Counted from the stretch's first letter, positions 1-8,973 are shown. The stretch is DNA of 64,000 nucleotides from Pseudoalteromonas sp. XI10 (GCF_001469895.1 NZ_LOPY01000061.1:186001-250000), one strand, 5' to 3'. Notes: generated by a model not told the origin, from the letters alone. Numbers and translations: made by a program.

Positions 1-446
1 CAAGTCCCTAATGGCACACCGGTTACTAATGCAACCGTTAACCCCGTAAACATAATCGCAATGGCACTAGCTTCTTTATCTTTACTGACAAGCCCAGTAG
101 CGATCGTTGAACCAATTGAGAAAAACACCCCATGGGCAAGGCCTGTTAGAATCCTTGCGGTGATCAAGCTACCATAACTAGGTGCTTGCCAAGCCAGTAA
201 ATTACCGATTACAAATAGGCTCATTAAGCTAAGTAATACATGTTTTCGATTCCAGCGTCCGGTAAGCGCGGTTAATACTGGCGCCCCCACCGCAACCCCT
301 AATGCGTACAAGCTAACAAGTAGCCCGGCACTCGGTAACGAAACCGCTAAATCATTAGCGATGGTTGGCACTAAGCCGACAATCACAAACTCAGTGGTGC
401 CTATGGCAAACGCACTGAGAGTTAACGCAAGTAATGCTATTGGCAT
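1..446 (-). CDS. MFS transporter, DHA1 (AraJ/YdhP-like), C-terminus cut by window edge
   Basis: Drug/sugar-type proton antiporter of the inner membrane, family-level call only. The visible N-terminal 148 residues start MPIALLALTLSAFAIGTTEF and carry the AraJ/YdhP-like stretch TTEFVIVGLVPTIANDL, a first pair of transmembrane helices, and the helix 2-3 loop GRWNRK that is the usual conserved MFS loop. It continues beyond base 1. It is divergent from the LysR gene (110 bp between starts), and that gap holds a 19-bp palindrome, so it is probably controlled by that regulator. Substrate cannot be told from sequence. Confidence 0.85.
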   Translation of the reverse strand, partial: MPIALLALTLSAFAIGTTEFVIVGLVPTIANDLAVSLPSAGLLVSLYALGVAVGAPVLTALTGRWNRKHVLLSLMSLFVIGNLLAWQAPSYGSLITARILTGLAHGVFFSIGSTIATGLVSKDKEASAIAIMFTGLTVALVTGVPLGT

Positions 447-518
447 CACATATCCTCTGTTTAACTTTGAAAGTGCGGCTATTGTGGCTAAAATTAAATT
501 TGCAAAAAATAGCAGTAG

Positions 519-537
519 TGACAAAATACTTTTGTCA
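519..537. promoter_or_regulatory. 19-bp palindrome, probable LysR-family operator (copy 1)
   Basis: TGACAAAATACTTTTGTCA is a perfect inverted repeat with 8-bp arms and a 3-bp centre. It lies in the MFS/lysR divergent intergenic region, 20 bp before the lysR start. A near-identical copy lies before the reductase gene at 1457-1475. Autoregulation of a divergent gene pair is typical of LysR proteins; binding by this LysR is inferred. Confidence 0.65.
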
Positions 538-556
538 AAAATGAAAAGGTAAAACC

Positions 557-1444
557 ATGAGCGTGATCTCCAACACCCAAGATTTAGAAGCATTTATTAG
601 CGTGGTTGATACCGGCGGGTTCTCAAGTGCAGCCAATGCATTAGATGAGCAAGTAGCAAAAATATCACGGGCGGTCACTCGGCTCGAGAAATCCTTAAAC
701 GTTACCTTATTCAACCGCACTACAAGGCGCATTGAGCTGACCGAAGAAGGCCAGTTATTTTTAGGCTATGCTAGAGAAGCACTGAGTCAGCTTGCACAAG
801 GCGAAGAAGCCTTAAAGCTTCTGCACTGTGCGCCATCAGGAAAATTAAGAGTCGATGCTGCAAGCCCCTTTGTGTTTCATCAAATAGCACCACATTTAAA
901 AGCCTTTAGCCAAGCTTATCCTGACATAAAACTTGAGATCACCAGCCACGACAACATTATCGATTTACTTGAGCATAAAACCGATATTGCTATTCGTATT
1001 GGCGAACTTGCTGACTCAAACTTGCATGCACGCACTTTGGGAGTTAGTAAGTTACAGCTCGTTGCAAGCCCTGACTATTTAAAAGCGGCACCGCCATTAG
1101 ATGAGCTAACTGACTTAGCCTTGCACCAGCTTATTGGTTTTACCGATGCGCCGCATTTAAATCACTGGCCGCTAACCACGCCTTTAGACCTTAAATTTTC
1201 AATCAGTGCATCAAGTGGTGAAACTGTGCGCCAGCTTTGTATACAGGGCCATGGCATTACCTTGTTGTCGGAATTTATGATCAACGAAGATTTAAAAGCA
1301 GGCCGTTTAGTAAAAGTGCTCGAAGGCGAGGTACTGAGCCCTAATCGCCGCGAAAAAGTGCATGCGGTGTATTACCAAAACAGCGGTGTTTCATCACGAG
1401 TATTAGCATTTTTAGACTTTATAGCCCCAAGGTTAACGCTGTAG
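557..1444 (+). CDS. LysR-family transcriptional regulator
   Basis: DNA-binding regulator of 295 aa, the usual LysR length. Residues about 8-65 form the winged helix-turn-helix (GFSSAANALDEQVAKISRAV, then LEKSLNVTLFNRTTRRIELT); about 90-290 form the periplasmic-binding-like inducer domain. The start at 557 has an AAAGG-type ribosome site. It sits divergent from an MFS transporter and 98 bp upstream of an old-yellow-enzyme reductase. The shared 19-bp palindrome in both control regions suggests it regulates both, perhaps in response to an electrophile; the inducer is unknown. Confidence 0.9.
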   Translation: MSVISNTQDLEAFISVVDTGGFSSAANALDEQVAKISRAVTRLEKSLNVTLFNRTTRRIELTEEGQLFLGYAREALSQLAQGEEALKLLHCAPSGKLRVDAASPFVFHQIAPHLKAFSQAYPDIKLEITSHDNIIDLLEHKTDIAIRIGELADSNLHARTLGVSKLQLVASPDYLKAAPPLDELTDLALHQLIGFTDAPHLNHWPLTTPLDLKFSISASSGETVRQLCIQGHGITLLSEFMINEDLKAGRLVKVLEGEVLSPNRREKVHAVYYQNSGVSSRVLAFLDFIAPRLTL

Positions 1445-1456
1445 TTTTTGCATTTT

Positions 1457-1475
1457 TAACAAAAGTGTTTTGTGA
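1457..1475. promoter_or_regulatory. 19-bp palindrome, probable LysR-family operator (copy 2)
   Basis: TAACAAAAGTGTTTTGTGA matches the first copy as TNACAAAANNNTTTTGTNA. It lies between the lysR stop and the nemA-like start. It overlaps a candidate -35 element (TTGTGA, 1470-1475) that is 17 bp from ATAAAT (1493-1498), a position that would suit repression of the reductase gene. The promoter match is weak; the palindrome itself is clear. Confidence 0.6.
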
Positions 1476-1542
1476 TTAGTGGCATTAATTTCATAAATAA
1501 TTTTCGTTATGCTGAAAGCATATTCGCTTTCAAGGAGCCGTA

Positions 1543-2634
1543 ATGAACAAATTATTCGATACCGTACAACTTGCCGGTCATACATTAAAAAACCGCATTG
1601 TTATGCCACCGATGACCCGCTCTCGCTCATCACAACCGGGTGATATCGCCAATGAGTTAATGGCCGACTACTATGCACAACGTGCGAGCGCTGGCTTAAT
1701 TATCAGCGAAGGCACACAAATATCAGCCCTGGGTAAGGGTTATGCTTGGACACCGGGTATTTATACCGCCGAGCAAATTGCCGGTTGGAAGAAAGTAACC
1801 GACAAAGTTCATCAAGCTGGTGGCATTATGTTTGCTCAGCTATGGCATGTTGGCCGAGTATCTCACCCAAGTAACACAGGTGGCGAGCAACCAATTGCGC
1901 CATCTGCTATTGCAGCTAAAGACGTAAAAGTTTTTATTGATGAAGATGACAAACCCGACTTTGTTGCCACAGCACAGCCACGCGCAATGAGCCATGACGA
2001 CATCAAACAGGTTATAAACGAATATCGCCAAGCTGCCCGTAATGCAGTTGATGCGGGGTTTGATGGTATTGAACTTCACGCTGCTAATGGTTACTTAATT
2101 AATCAATTTATTGATTCAGAGTCAAACCAACGCACTGATGAATACGGCGGCAGTTTAGAAAACCGCTTACGCTTTTTACAACAAGTGACACAAGCGGTTT
2201 GTGATGAAATTGGCGCTGAACGTATTGGCGTTCGCCTTGCTCCACTCACAACCCTCAATGGGACGGTCGATGATAACCCATTTGAAACCTATATTGGCGC
2301 AGCAAAAGTACTCAATGAACTCAACGTTGCTTACCTGCACATTGCTGAAGCTGATTGGGATGATGCGCCTTTAATGGAGCAAAGTTTTAAGCAAGCGCTA
2401 CGTGAAAACTATGCTGGATTAATGATTTATGCGGGCAAGTACACTGGCGAGAAAGCAGAGCAAGCAATAGCCGCAGGCTGGGCTGATTTAATTGGCTTTG
2501 GTCGCCCGTTTGTTGCCAACCCTGATCTGCCAGCTCGTATTGAACAAGGCATTGAACTTGCGAAGCATGATCCAGATACCTTATTTGGAGGCGGTGCTAA
2601 AGGTTACACTGACTACCCTTTAGCAACGCAGTAG
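1543..2634 (+). CDS. nemA: Alkene reductase, old yellow enzyme family (NemA-like)
   Basis: FMN-dependent NAD(P)H reductase of activated alkenes, maleimides and nitro compounds; cytosolic TIM barrel of 363 aa, full length for the family. The start has a strong AGGAG ribosome site. The substrate-binding His/Asn pair is in HAANGYL (H179, N182), followed by the family motif YGGSLENR and the C-terminal FMN-phosphate loop around IGFGRPF. It is downstream of a LysR gene with a matching palindrome before it, consistent with induction by reactive electrophiles. The exact substrate is inferred from family only. Confidence 0.92.
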   Translation: MNKLFDTVQLAGHTLKNRIVMPPMTRSRSSQPGDIANELMADYYAQRASAGLIISEGTQISALGKGYAWTPGIYTAEQIAGWKKVTDKVHQAGGIMFAQLWHVGRVSHPSNTGGEQPIAPSAIAAKDVKVFIDEDDKPDFVATAQPRAMSHDDIKQVINEYRQAARNAVDAGFDGIELHAANGYLINQFIDSESNQRTDEYGGSLENRLRFLQQVTQAVCDEIGAERIGVRLAPLTTLNGTVDDNPFETYIGAAKVLNELNVAYLHIAEADWDDAPLMEQSFKQALRENYAGLMIYAGKYTGEKAEQAIAAGWADLIGFGRPFVANPDLPARIEQGIELAKHDPDTLFGGGAKGYTDYPLATQ

Positions 2635-2636
2635 CG

Positions 2637-3074
2637 CTAAAAAAGGTGGCTCGTCAACCAAAAGCTCAATACAATAAAGCTGATGTTGGCGAGCGCTCTT
2701 AACCACCAAGAAGCTGAGCTAAACTGGAGTTGGCTGTACTTGCTTACTAATACCAACACGCCCATCACAGTAAACCAAGGAGTAAAAAAGAATAGTGGCT
2801 TTAACTTCACTAAACTCACCGCTAAATCGTGCAGCGCTCCACTGACTGCAAAAGTCACAACAACCGCACACCAAGCCGGCATAAAATCATTGCAAGGCTT
2901 CATTACAAACCGAGATAAATAATAGCTCCAGACCGGATTCCAATATCGCCAAAACAAATAAAATGAGCTAGCACCTAGAGAACGTGTCAGCATATTGCGC
3001 AACGAATCTTTATGCCCAAGGGGCACACCTGTGCGTTTTTTAACGTATTGACCAAGGGTAATAGCTGCAGACAC
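2637..3074 (-). CDS. Small membrane protein resembling the MBOAT / wax-synthase core
   Basis: A 145-aa protein with about three or four hydrophobic helices. The stretch FWRYWNPVWSYYLSRFV and the later FAVSGALHDL recall the two core motifs of membrane-bound O-acyltransferases of the wax-synthase type (a FWxRWW-like block, then SGxxHE/D with the catalytic His). Full MBOAT enzymes are about 400 residues, so this is either a minimal relative or not an enzyme by itself. It is convergent with nemA, with 2 bp between the two stop codons. Function unknown; the family link is motif recognition only. Confidence 0.55.
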   Translation of the reverse strand: MSAAITLGQYVKKRTGVPLGHKDSLRNMLTRSLGASSFYLFWRYWNPVWSYYLSRFVMKPCNDFMPAWCAVVVTFAVSGALHDLAVSLVKLKPLFFFTPWFTVMGVLVLVSKYSQLQFSSASWWLRALANISFIVLSFWLTSHLF

Positions 3075-3290
3075 CGACTTTCTCTTTTTTACTAATGACT
3101 AATTCAGACTACTAAACAACCAACAAAAGAGAAACCCAAACAAGGCTAGAAATTGTAACGGTTTATTTTATTCGTATTGGTTTTGCGCAGATAGATAGCT
3201 GGTAATCACCCATTACTTCTGATATCAACATTAGAGGGGCACCGATGAAAACTTCATTATCATTGATTTGCTACTGAGTGAAACATTGAA

Positions 3291-3313
3291 AGTGTACCCT
3301 AACGGAGTATACT
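3291..3313. promoter_or_regulatory. Possible autoregulatory operator of the toxin-antitoxin pair
   Basis: AGTGTAC and GTATACT form an imperfect inverted repeat separated by 9 bp, ending directly before the toxin start codon and covering its ribosome site (GGAG). HTH antitoxins usually repress their own operon through such a palindrome. Only position and symmetry support it. Confidence 0.4.
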
Positions 3314-3688
3314 ATGATTTATAAAACAAAGGATTTTGTTTCGCGCACGAAAAAAGAAAGCCTGTCTGATGCTGATTTAATAAACGCTTGTAAAGAGATG
3401 TCAGCAGGCCTTTACGATGCAGACCTAGGTGGTAATGTCTATAAAAAGCGCGTAGCCATGGGCAGTAAAGGAAAAAGAGCTGGTTATAGAACTATTGTCG
3501 GGGCGGTAATTGGTGATAAATATTTCTTTCTCTATGCGTTTGCTAAAAACGCTAGAGCTAATATAAACGCTAAAGAAAAATTAGCATTAAAAGAGTTAGC
3601 AAAAGAGTTTATTCGATTTTCCCAAAGTGAACTTGAACAACTAGTCGATGATGGCGAACTTTTAATTGTAGGTGATGATCATGAGTGA
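3314..3688 (+). CDS. RelE/HigB-like toxin of a type II toxin-antitoxin pair
   Basis: A 124-aa protein of the RelE-like toxin family seen beside HTH antitoxins. The core pattern VYKKRVA-GKRAGYRTIVGAVIGDKYFFLYAFAK has the basic patch, the GYRTI strand and the FLYAFAK strand of that family, whose members cut mRNA, mostly on the ribosome. Its 3' end overlaps the downstream HTH gene by 8 bp (start at 3681), so the toxin comes first, as in higBA-type operons. Activity is inferred from family and arrangement. Confidence 0.75.
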   Translation: MIYKTKDFVSRTKKESLSDADLINACKEMSAGLYDADLGGNVYKKRVAMGSKGKRAGYRTIVGAVIGDKYFFLYAFAKNARANINAKEKLALKELAKEFIRFSQSELEQLVDDGELLIVGDDHE

Positions 3689-3983
3689 CATATTAAAGTC
3701 AGTTCACAAAACAGCGAGTGGATTAAAAAAGTCAGGAGTTATAGACAAAACGACAATGCGTAAATTTGACGCATTATGCCTTACAAGTGTTCATGAATTT
3801 ACCCCCGAACAAGTTCGTAATTTAAGACTGAAATACAATCTCTCACAACCGGTTTTTGCTCAATACTTAAATGTCAGTGACAAGTTAGTTAAAAAATGGG
3901 AGCAAGGTGATAGCTCACCAAGAGGAGCAGCATTGAAAATGCTCACTCTGGCAGAGCAAAAAGGGTTAGAAGTAATCGCTTAA
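3681..3983 (+). CDS. HTH (XRE-type) antitoxin of the type II pair
   Basis: 100-aa partner of the upstream toxin. A helix-turn-helix lies around residues 45-85 (LRLKYNLSQPVFAQYLNVSD, then KWEQGDSSPRGAALKML), the NadS/HigA-like arrangement. In-frame starts also exist at 3672 (GTG) and 3675 (ATG). The ATG at 3681 was chosen because an AGGTGA ribosome site (3670-3675) sits five bases before it. Expected role: neutralise the toxin and repress the operon. The next gene, hrpB, is convergent. Confidence 0.78.
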   Translation: MSDILKSVHKTASGLKKSGVIDKTTMRKFDALCLTSVHEFTPEQVRNLRLKYNLSQPVFAQYLNVSDKLVKKWEQGDSSPRGAALKMLTLAEQKGLEVIA

Positions 3984-4021
3984 GCCCAATCCAAAGCGCT
4001 GTAAAACTCACTTCATTAAAA

Positions 4022-6442
4022 TCACATCTTACTTTTTACTTTATTAGTCGCTTGGCTGGTGGCGGGGTTGTCTGGCCAAAAATGTTTTGGGTAACGCCCT
4101 TTCATTTCTTTTTGTACATCGCGGTAACTCGTTTGCCAAAAGTTAGCTAAGTCTTGAGTTAACTGCAGCGGTCGCCTCGCTGGTGATAATAGCTCCATTA
4201 ATAATGGCAGTTTACCTTGTGCCAGCAAAGGCGTGCTGGTCATGCCATACACTTCTTGCATGCGTACACTGAGCTTCGCAGGGCCATCAAGCTGATAGGT
4301 CACTTTTACATTTGAACCACTTGGCACCGTTAATCGTAAGGGGAGCAATTCATTCAATAAACTTTGCTGCTGCCAATCAAAACAGCTTTTAATCGCTTCG
4401 CTGTAATTGAACTTTTTTAATTGCTCAAGGTTTTTAATATCATCCAAATAAGGTGCAAGCCATTGGCTATCGGCAATTAAATCATCATGATTTAAACTCG
4501 GGAATGACTCTGGTAACAGCTTACTTGCCAAGCTCATTCGAATAAGTAACTGCTCACTATCGGGCTGTTCATTAAATAACGAAAAGCCCCGCTTACTAAA
4601 TAAATTTAACCAAGCTTTGGTGCGCTCGTTTTTATCTAGTGGCTGTTTACTTGGTTGACTCGCTATGGTGATGGCACCCAGCTTGAGCTCATCTTGATGG
4701 ATAAAACGCCCTGCTTTTTCATCGTATTCGCAGCGAGTTTGCTCAGTAAATAAATGCGAAAGCTCATCTTCAAGCTCACTTGGCATAAAGGCAACAGCAG
4801 CAAAAACACGGTTTCCCTTATGGCCGCCCATATGCGCAATGGCAATATAGTCATCGTTATGCCAAAACTCCTCACTTAAATCGGCGCCTGCACCATTGGC
4901 AAGTAAATAACCATTACCGCGTTTTTTGGCTAGGCGGTCTGGAAAAGCAAGCGCCACCAGCAGCGACAAGTACTCTGTTTTAAGCTCATTAACCGGTTTG
5001 AGTTGCAAGCGCGATAGCCAATAATTTAATTGCTGCTTAAATACTGGGTGCGGTTTGCTGTGCTGACTATGTAATGCCAAATTAAGATCCGCAGGCATAC
5101 TAATGCGGCTTTCAAGCAGTGCAGTTAAATACCCCGCTAATACATAAATACCAGACATGTGCTGCTCTAGTTGCTTTGCCTTAATGAGCATGTGTGAGAG
5201 ACGAATATCGGCTCCATAGCTCAGCATTTGGCTGCCAAGGGCTGTTAGCTTTTCATTTTCATCAATGGCTTCGAGCATTTTTAAAAGTGCCGTTGCCTGT
5301 TTAATCTGCTGGCTACTAGGTGGGTCGAGTAAGCTAAGCTCAGCAAGTGATGCCCCCCACTGCTTTGCCTCTAATAACAACTGACTAATATCACTGGTCA
5401 AAATTTCTGGCGCATCATGGCTATTACGGCGCTCAAAGGTTTGTTTAGAGCCTAATCGATACACAACCCCTGGCTCAATTCGCCCAGCACGACCAGCGCG
5501 CTGAATGGCAGAAGAACGAGAAATACCTTGCGTTACGAGCTCTGTAACACCGGTTTTTAAATTGAAATTTGCTGCACGGCGTTTGCCGCTATCAACCACA
5601 ATGCGTATTCCTTCAATGGTCAAACTGGTTTCAGCCACATTGGTGGTTAATACCACTTTGCGTTTGCCATTTTTAGCTGGCGCAATAGCAGCTTGTTGCT
5701 CGTTTTTATTTTGCTCACCATACAAGCTAAATACTTCGACGCTATCACCTAAATCATTTAAAGACTGCTGAACGCGCATGATTTCACGCTGCCCTGGCAA
5801 AAATACTAAAGCACTGCCCGTTTGCTCACTAAGCGCCTGTTTTATTACTGCAGGTATGTCATCGAGCCAACGGCTTTCGTCTTTAAGTGGAATATACACT
5901 TCATCAATGGGGTAGCTTCGACCTTGTGATGAAATAATAGGACAGCTGAAAAACTCACTGTAACGATCGCCGTCTAAGGTTGCCGACATCAGCAATATTT
6001 TTAAATCATCGCGAAGTGCCGCCTGTGTTTCAAGGGCAAATGCCAAAGCCGTATCTGCGGCAATTGAGCGCTCATGAAATTCATCAAATATAAGTAAATC
6101 AACATCACTAAGCTCTGGGTCATTTTGCAACATACGCGTCAGCATGCCTTCCGTGACAATTTCGAGTTTAGTTGTAGAACTTACTTTTGATTCGCCACGA
6201 ATGCGTAAGCCGACACTGTCACCGACTATTTCATTCTGCTGACTTGCCAAATACTGGGCAATATTGCGTGCGGCCAGTCGTCTTGGCTCTAACATAACAA
6301 TGCGTTTAAAGTGCCCTTCGCGCATTAAGGTAAGAGGCAGCCATGTTGATTTACCCGCTCCCGGCGGCGCTTGCAATAAGGCCATTGGGTTACTCTGTAA
6401 TGTGGTTAACAGGGATTGATAAATATCTTGAACTGGCAGCAC
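4022..6442 (-). CDS. hrpB: ATP-dependent RNA helicase HrpB
   Basis: DEAH-box helicase of 806 aa, the full HrpB length. Walker A is APPGAGKST (about residues 25-33); motif II is DEFH (120-123), where HrpB differs from DEAH. Motif III (SAT) follows, and the helicase C region has TNVAETSLTI and the motif VI string QRAGRAGR. The long C-terminal region fits the HrpB-specific part (residues about 480-806). In E. coli the gene is dispensable and its RNA target is unsettled. It stands alone, transcribed away from the solute-binding gene at 6612. Confidence 0.95.
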   Translation of the reverse strand: MLPVQDIYQSLLTTLQSNPMALLQAPPGAGKSTWLPLTLMREGHFKRIVMLEPRRLAARNIAQYLASQQNEIVGDSVGLRIRGESKVSSTTKLEIVTEGMLTRMLQNDPELSDVDLLIFDEFHERSIAADTALAFALETQAALRDDLKILLMSATLDGDRYSEFFSCPIISSQGRSYPIDEVYIPLKDESRWLDDIPAVIKQALSEQTGSALVFLPGQREIMRVQQSLNDLGDSVEVFSLYGEQNKNEQQAAIAPAKNGKRKVVLTTNVAETSLTIEGIRIVVDSGKRRAANFNLKTGVTELVTQGISRSSAIQRAGRAGRIEPGVVYRLGSKQTFERRNSHDAPEILTSDISQLLLEAKQWGASLAELSLLDPPSSQQIKQATALLKMLEAIDENEKLTALGSQMLSYGADIRLSHMLIKAKQLEQHMSGIYVLAGYLTALLESRISMPADLNLALHSQHSKPHPVFKQQLNYWLSRLQLKPVNELKTEYLSLLVALAFPDRLAKKRGNGYLLANGAGADLSEEFWHNDDYIAIAHMGGHKGNRVFAAVAFMPSELEDELSHLFTEQTRCEYDEKAGRFIHQDELKLGAITIASQPSKQPLDKNERTKAWLNLFSKRGFSLFNEQPDSEQLLIRMSLASKLLPESFPSLNHDDLIADSQWLAPYLDDIKNLEQLKKFNYSEAIKSCFDWQQQSLLNELLPLRLTVPSGSNVKVTYQLDGPAKLSVRMQEVYGMTSTPLLAQGKLPLLMELLSPARRPLQLTQDLANFWQTSYRDVQKEMKGRYPKHFWPDNPATSQATNKVKSKM

Positions 6443-6611
6443 GTTAGGTATCTCTTACTTTCTTTTCACGCATTGTATCAAAAAACTAAAAATTGCGATG
6501 GCTATAGGCTTATTTTCTATCTCGGGCTTTAGAAGTGAAAACATTGCATTCTGCCAGTTTAGACTTATTCTTGATTAAACGACCAAACAAAAATCAGAAT
6601 AAGGAATTAAC

Positions 6612-7379
6612 TTGTTCAGGATTTACACCCGTATTTTAATCACCTTGCTACTTTTAGTTTTCCCGTTTCAAAAAGCATTTAGTCAGCAAAAAATTACGGT
6701 TGCACTTGGCAATACACTACCCCCTTGGGTCATGGTTGAAGACAACACAGGCATTATTCCTGACTTACTTCGCGCGACGCTCGGTGTTCACGGTTATCAA
6801 ATACACTTTGTCTACGTTCCCTATGCAAGGCGGATCCCTTTGTATACTGAGAACTTAGTTGATGTTGTGTCTGATATTAATGAAAAAGTTATCGAAGCCC
6901 ATCAAATGAGCGGTTACTTTTCAGATATTGCTTACAGCTACGAGAACTTTGCTTTTAGTCTGGCCAAGCAAAACCTGCAGCTTAGCTCTATTACACAATT
7001 AAAACACTTTAGTGTTCTTTCATGGCAAGGTGCAAAAGAATTACTCTCACCAGAATATCAAGCAATGGCCAGAGAAAACCCACAATACGCAGAAACCTAT
7101 GATCAACTTGCACAAGTACAGCTTTTGTATCGAGAGCGCTACGAGGTAATCCAGATGGACGGTAAAATTTTTGATTATTATCGAGCGTTAATTAATATCA
7201 ATGACGAAATTGATGTCTCTAAACCTGTGCAACGATTTGCGTTATTTGGCAAAAACCCCAGTGGCTTTTTATTTCGAGACGAGGCCTTAAGAGACCTGTT
7301 TAACGAGAACTTGCGTAAACTAAAATCAACTGAAGAATACACGCGGATAATCAATCGCTATACATCTAAGAGCCACTAA
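6612..7379 (+). CDS. Periplasmic solute-binding-like protein (PBP type 2 fold)
   Basis: 255-aa secreted protein with an N-terminal signal peptide (hydrophobic core LITLLLLVFPF, likely cut after AFS). The start is TTG, chosen because AAGGA precedes it by seven bases. After the signal, KITVALGNTLPPWVM begins a family-3-like bilobal substrate-binding domain that fills the protein. No ABC permease is nearby. Such stand-alone proteins are abundant in Pseudoalteromonas and relatives and may act as sensors or orphan binders. Ligand unknown. Confidence 0.78.
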   Translation: MFRIYTRILITLLLLVFPFQKAFSQQKITVALGNTLPPWVMVEDNTGIIPDLLRATLGVHGYQIHFVYVPYARRIPLYTENLVDVVSDINEKVIEAHQMSGYFSDIAYSYENFAFSLAKQNLQLSSITQLKHFSVLSWQGAKELLSPEYQAMARENPQYAETYDQLAQVQLLYRERYEVIQMDGKIFDYYRALININDEIDVSKPVQRFALFGKNPSGFLFRDEALRDLFNENLRKLKSTEEYTRIINRYTSKSH

Positions 7380-7571
7380 GTATCTAAAAACTAGCGCAAC
7401 AGAAAATATTACAGGCTGATTCTAAAAACTACGTAGTAATTGCAAACTTTTAAATTCCACTCACTATATTCAAAAAATAAAATAACTATAAATCAATCAG
7501 TTAATAGATTTCACCAAATTGGTACAGCGATTGCTCTTACTAAGATGAATGTTTAACAAAGTAAGGAGATT

Positions 7572-7772
7572 ATGATGAACAGCGATCGTTTAGAAGGCAA
7601 CTGGAAAGAGATTAAAGGTAAAGCACAACGTAAATGGGGTGACCTTACCGATGATGATTTAGATAAAATTGAAGGTAGCCGTAAAGAGCTGGTTGGTAAA
7701 CTTCAGCAAAAATACGGTAAATCTAAGGAAGAAGCTGAGCGTGAAGTCAGCGACTTTGAAAAAAGCCATTAA
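7572..7772 (+). CDS. CsbD-family small stress protein
   Basis: 66-aa hydrophilic helical protein matching the CsbD/YjbJ family: SDRLEGNWKEIKGKAQRKWG at the start and GKLQQKYGKSKEEAE near the end. In other bacteria the family is abundant under general stress, but its molecular role is unknown. A strong AAGGAG precedes two adjacent ATG codons (7572 and 7575); either could be used. The preceding 190 bp carries no gene and should hold its promoter; a terminator follows directly. Confidence 0.9.
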   Translation: MMNSDRLEGNWKEIKGKAQRKWGDLTDDDLDKIEGSRKELVGKLQQKYGKSKEEAEREVSDFEKSH

Positions 7773-7783
7773 TTTGAGCAATC

Positions 7784-7810
7784 AATAAAGCCGCTATTTG
7801 CGGCTTTATT
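7784..7810. terminator. Bidirectional intrinsic terminator between csbD and the GGDEF gene
   Basis: AATAAAGCCGC, a 5-base loop, then GCGGCTTTATT: a perfect 11-bp stem between two convergent genes, T-rich on both strands. Confidence 0.85.
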
Positions 7811-7812
7811 TA

Positions 7813-8853
7813 TCAAGCAGGCTCATGCTTTGCTAAATCAACTTCAGCAACCGTTTGATTTTTACCTTGCGATTTAGCGCGGTAAAGCCGTTTATCGGCA
7901 ATGTTCAAACAGTGATCCACGCTCTCATCAGCGACGCGCACGTACAAGCCAATACTTAAGGTAACATGAAAAAGATGCTGGCCGCTCGTAAATGGCTTTT
8001 CAGCAAGTTTCTTATGGATTTTTTCAGCTACTTTTCTGGCTCTAAGCTCATGCCCTGTTGGGATCACAATTAAAAACTCTTCGCCGCCCCAACGGGAAAT
8101 AACATCTTCTTCTGTGCACACGTTCTTAAATACATCAGCAAAAAATATCAGCACCTCATCGCCCACTTGATGACCGTAGGTATCGTTGATTTGCTTAAAG
8201 TTATCAACATCCATCAGCAAGAACACTGCCCCTTCGCCAAAGCGCTTATCTTGCAAGCATTCTGTTGCATAGCGACGGTTAGCGAGTTCTGTCATCGCGT
8301 CAGTACGAGCCAGCTTTTGATTAAGCTTAAGTTGTTCCATTAACTGCAAACTGTATTTGTTACGGTAATATTCGTAGAAGCCAGCCAAAATACATAAAAT
8401 CGAGAAACACAGCATGACCCGAGTAGGAAAGTAGTGACTCGGATAACTGTAATAGCCAAATTGATCGGTAAAATAGAAAAGCACCGAGATAATACTGGCA
8501 AGCAAGATAAGATCGAACGCTCCGCGCTTTAAACCACGAATAAAAAAGGTCACAGGAGATACGATAAACAGCCATAACGGCCCCGTGCCATTACTTCCTC
8601 CTGAGACGATTAAAAAACACATCATCGAATAGAGGGCGTACAGCATAAGTACTGCGATGGTTTCGTCACGATTTTTAATGACAAAAGGTGAGGCAAACAC
8701 AAAGCCGCCAATAATCAATAAATAGCTAAGGGCATGGTAACCATCTTGATAGCTGGTGATCGCCATTAAAAACGAGGTGATCGAACCAATAAATGCAAAA
8801 ACACGTAAAAACCGTGCTTTATCTTTGTCACTTGCATTCACTGTATCAATCAC
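7813..8853 (-). CDS. Membrane-bound diguanylate cyclase (GGDEF)
   Basis: Makes cyclic di-GMP from GTP. The first ~175 of 346 residues contain about six transmembrane segments; the rest is a GGDEF domain with MDVDNFKQINDTYGHQVGD and the signature RWGGEEF. The product-inhibition I-site (RxxD five residues before the signature) is not present: the matching residues are TEED. The start is GTG with AAGGTG before it. Nothing in the N-terminus identifies the input signal. Confidence 0.92.
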   Translation of the reverse strand: MIDTVNASDKDKARFLRVFAFIGSITSFLMAITSYQDGYHALSYLLIIGGFVFASPFVIKNRDETIAVLMLYALYSMMCFLIVSGGSNGTGPLWLFIVSPVTFFIRGLKRGAFDLILLASIISVLFYFTDQFGYYSYPSHYFPTRVMLCFSILCILAGFYEYYRNKYSLQLMEQLKLNQKLARTDAMTELANRRYATECLQDKRFGEGAVFLLMDVDNFKQINDTYGHQVGDEVLIFFADVFKNVCTEEDVISRWGGEEFLIVIPTGHELRARKVAEKIHKKLAEKPFTSGQHLFHVTLSIGLYVRVADESVDHCLNIADKRLYRAKSQGKNQTVAEVDLAKHEPA

Positions 8854-8973
8854 AATTTCACCTTAGATTTCTTGATCAATCACAATAACTTTAACACAAA
8901 TATATAAATTAGAAGGAATTTGCCAGTATTAAAACAATTAAAAAGAAAAAAGTATGATAAAAAATGGGCATAA

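Noticed and set aside
3250..3275. Fur box near the toxin-antitoxin promoter (CATTATCATTGATT)
   Set aside because: Only partial match to the Fur consensus and the genes have no iron link.
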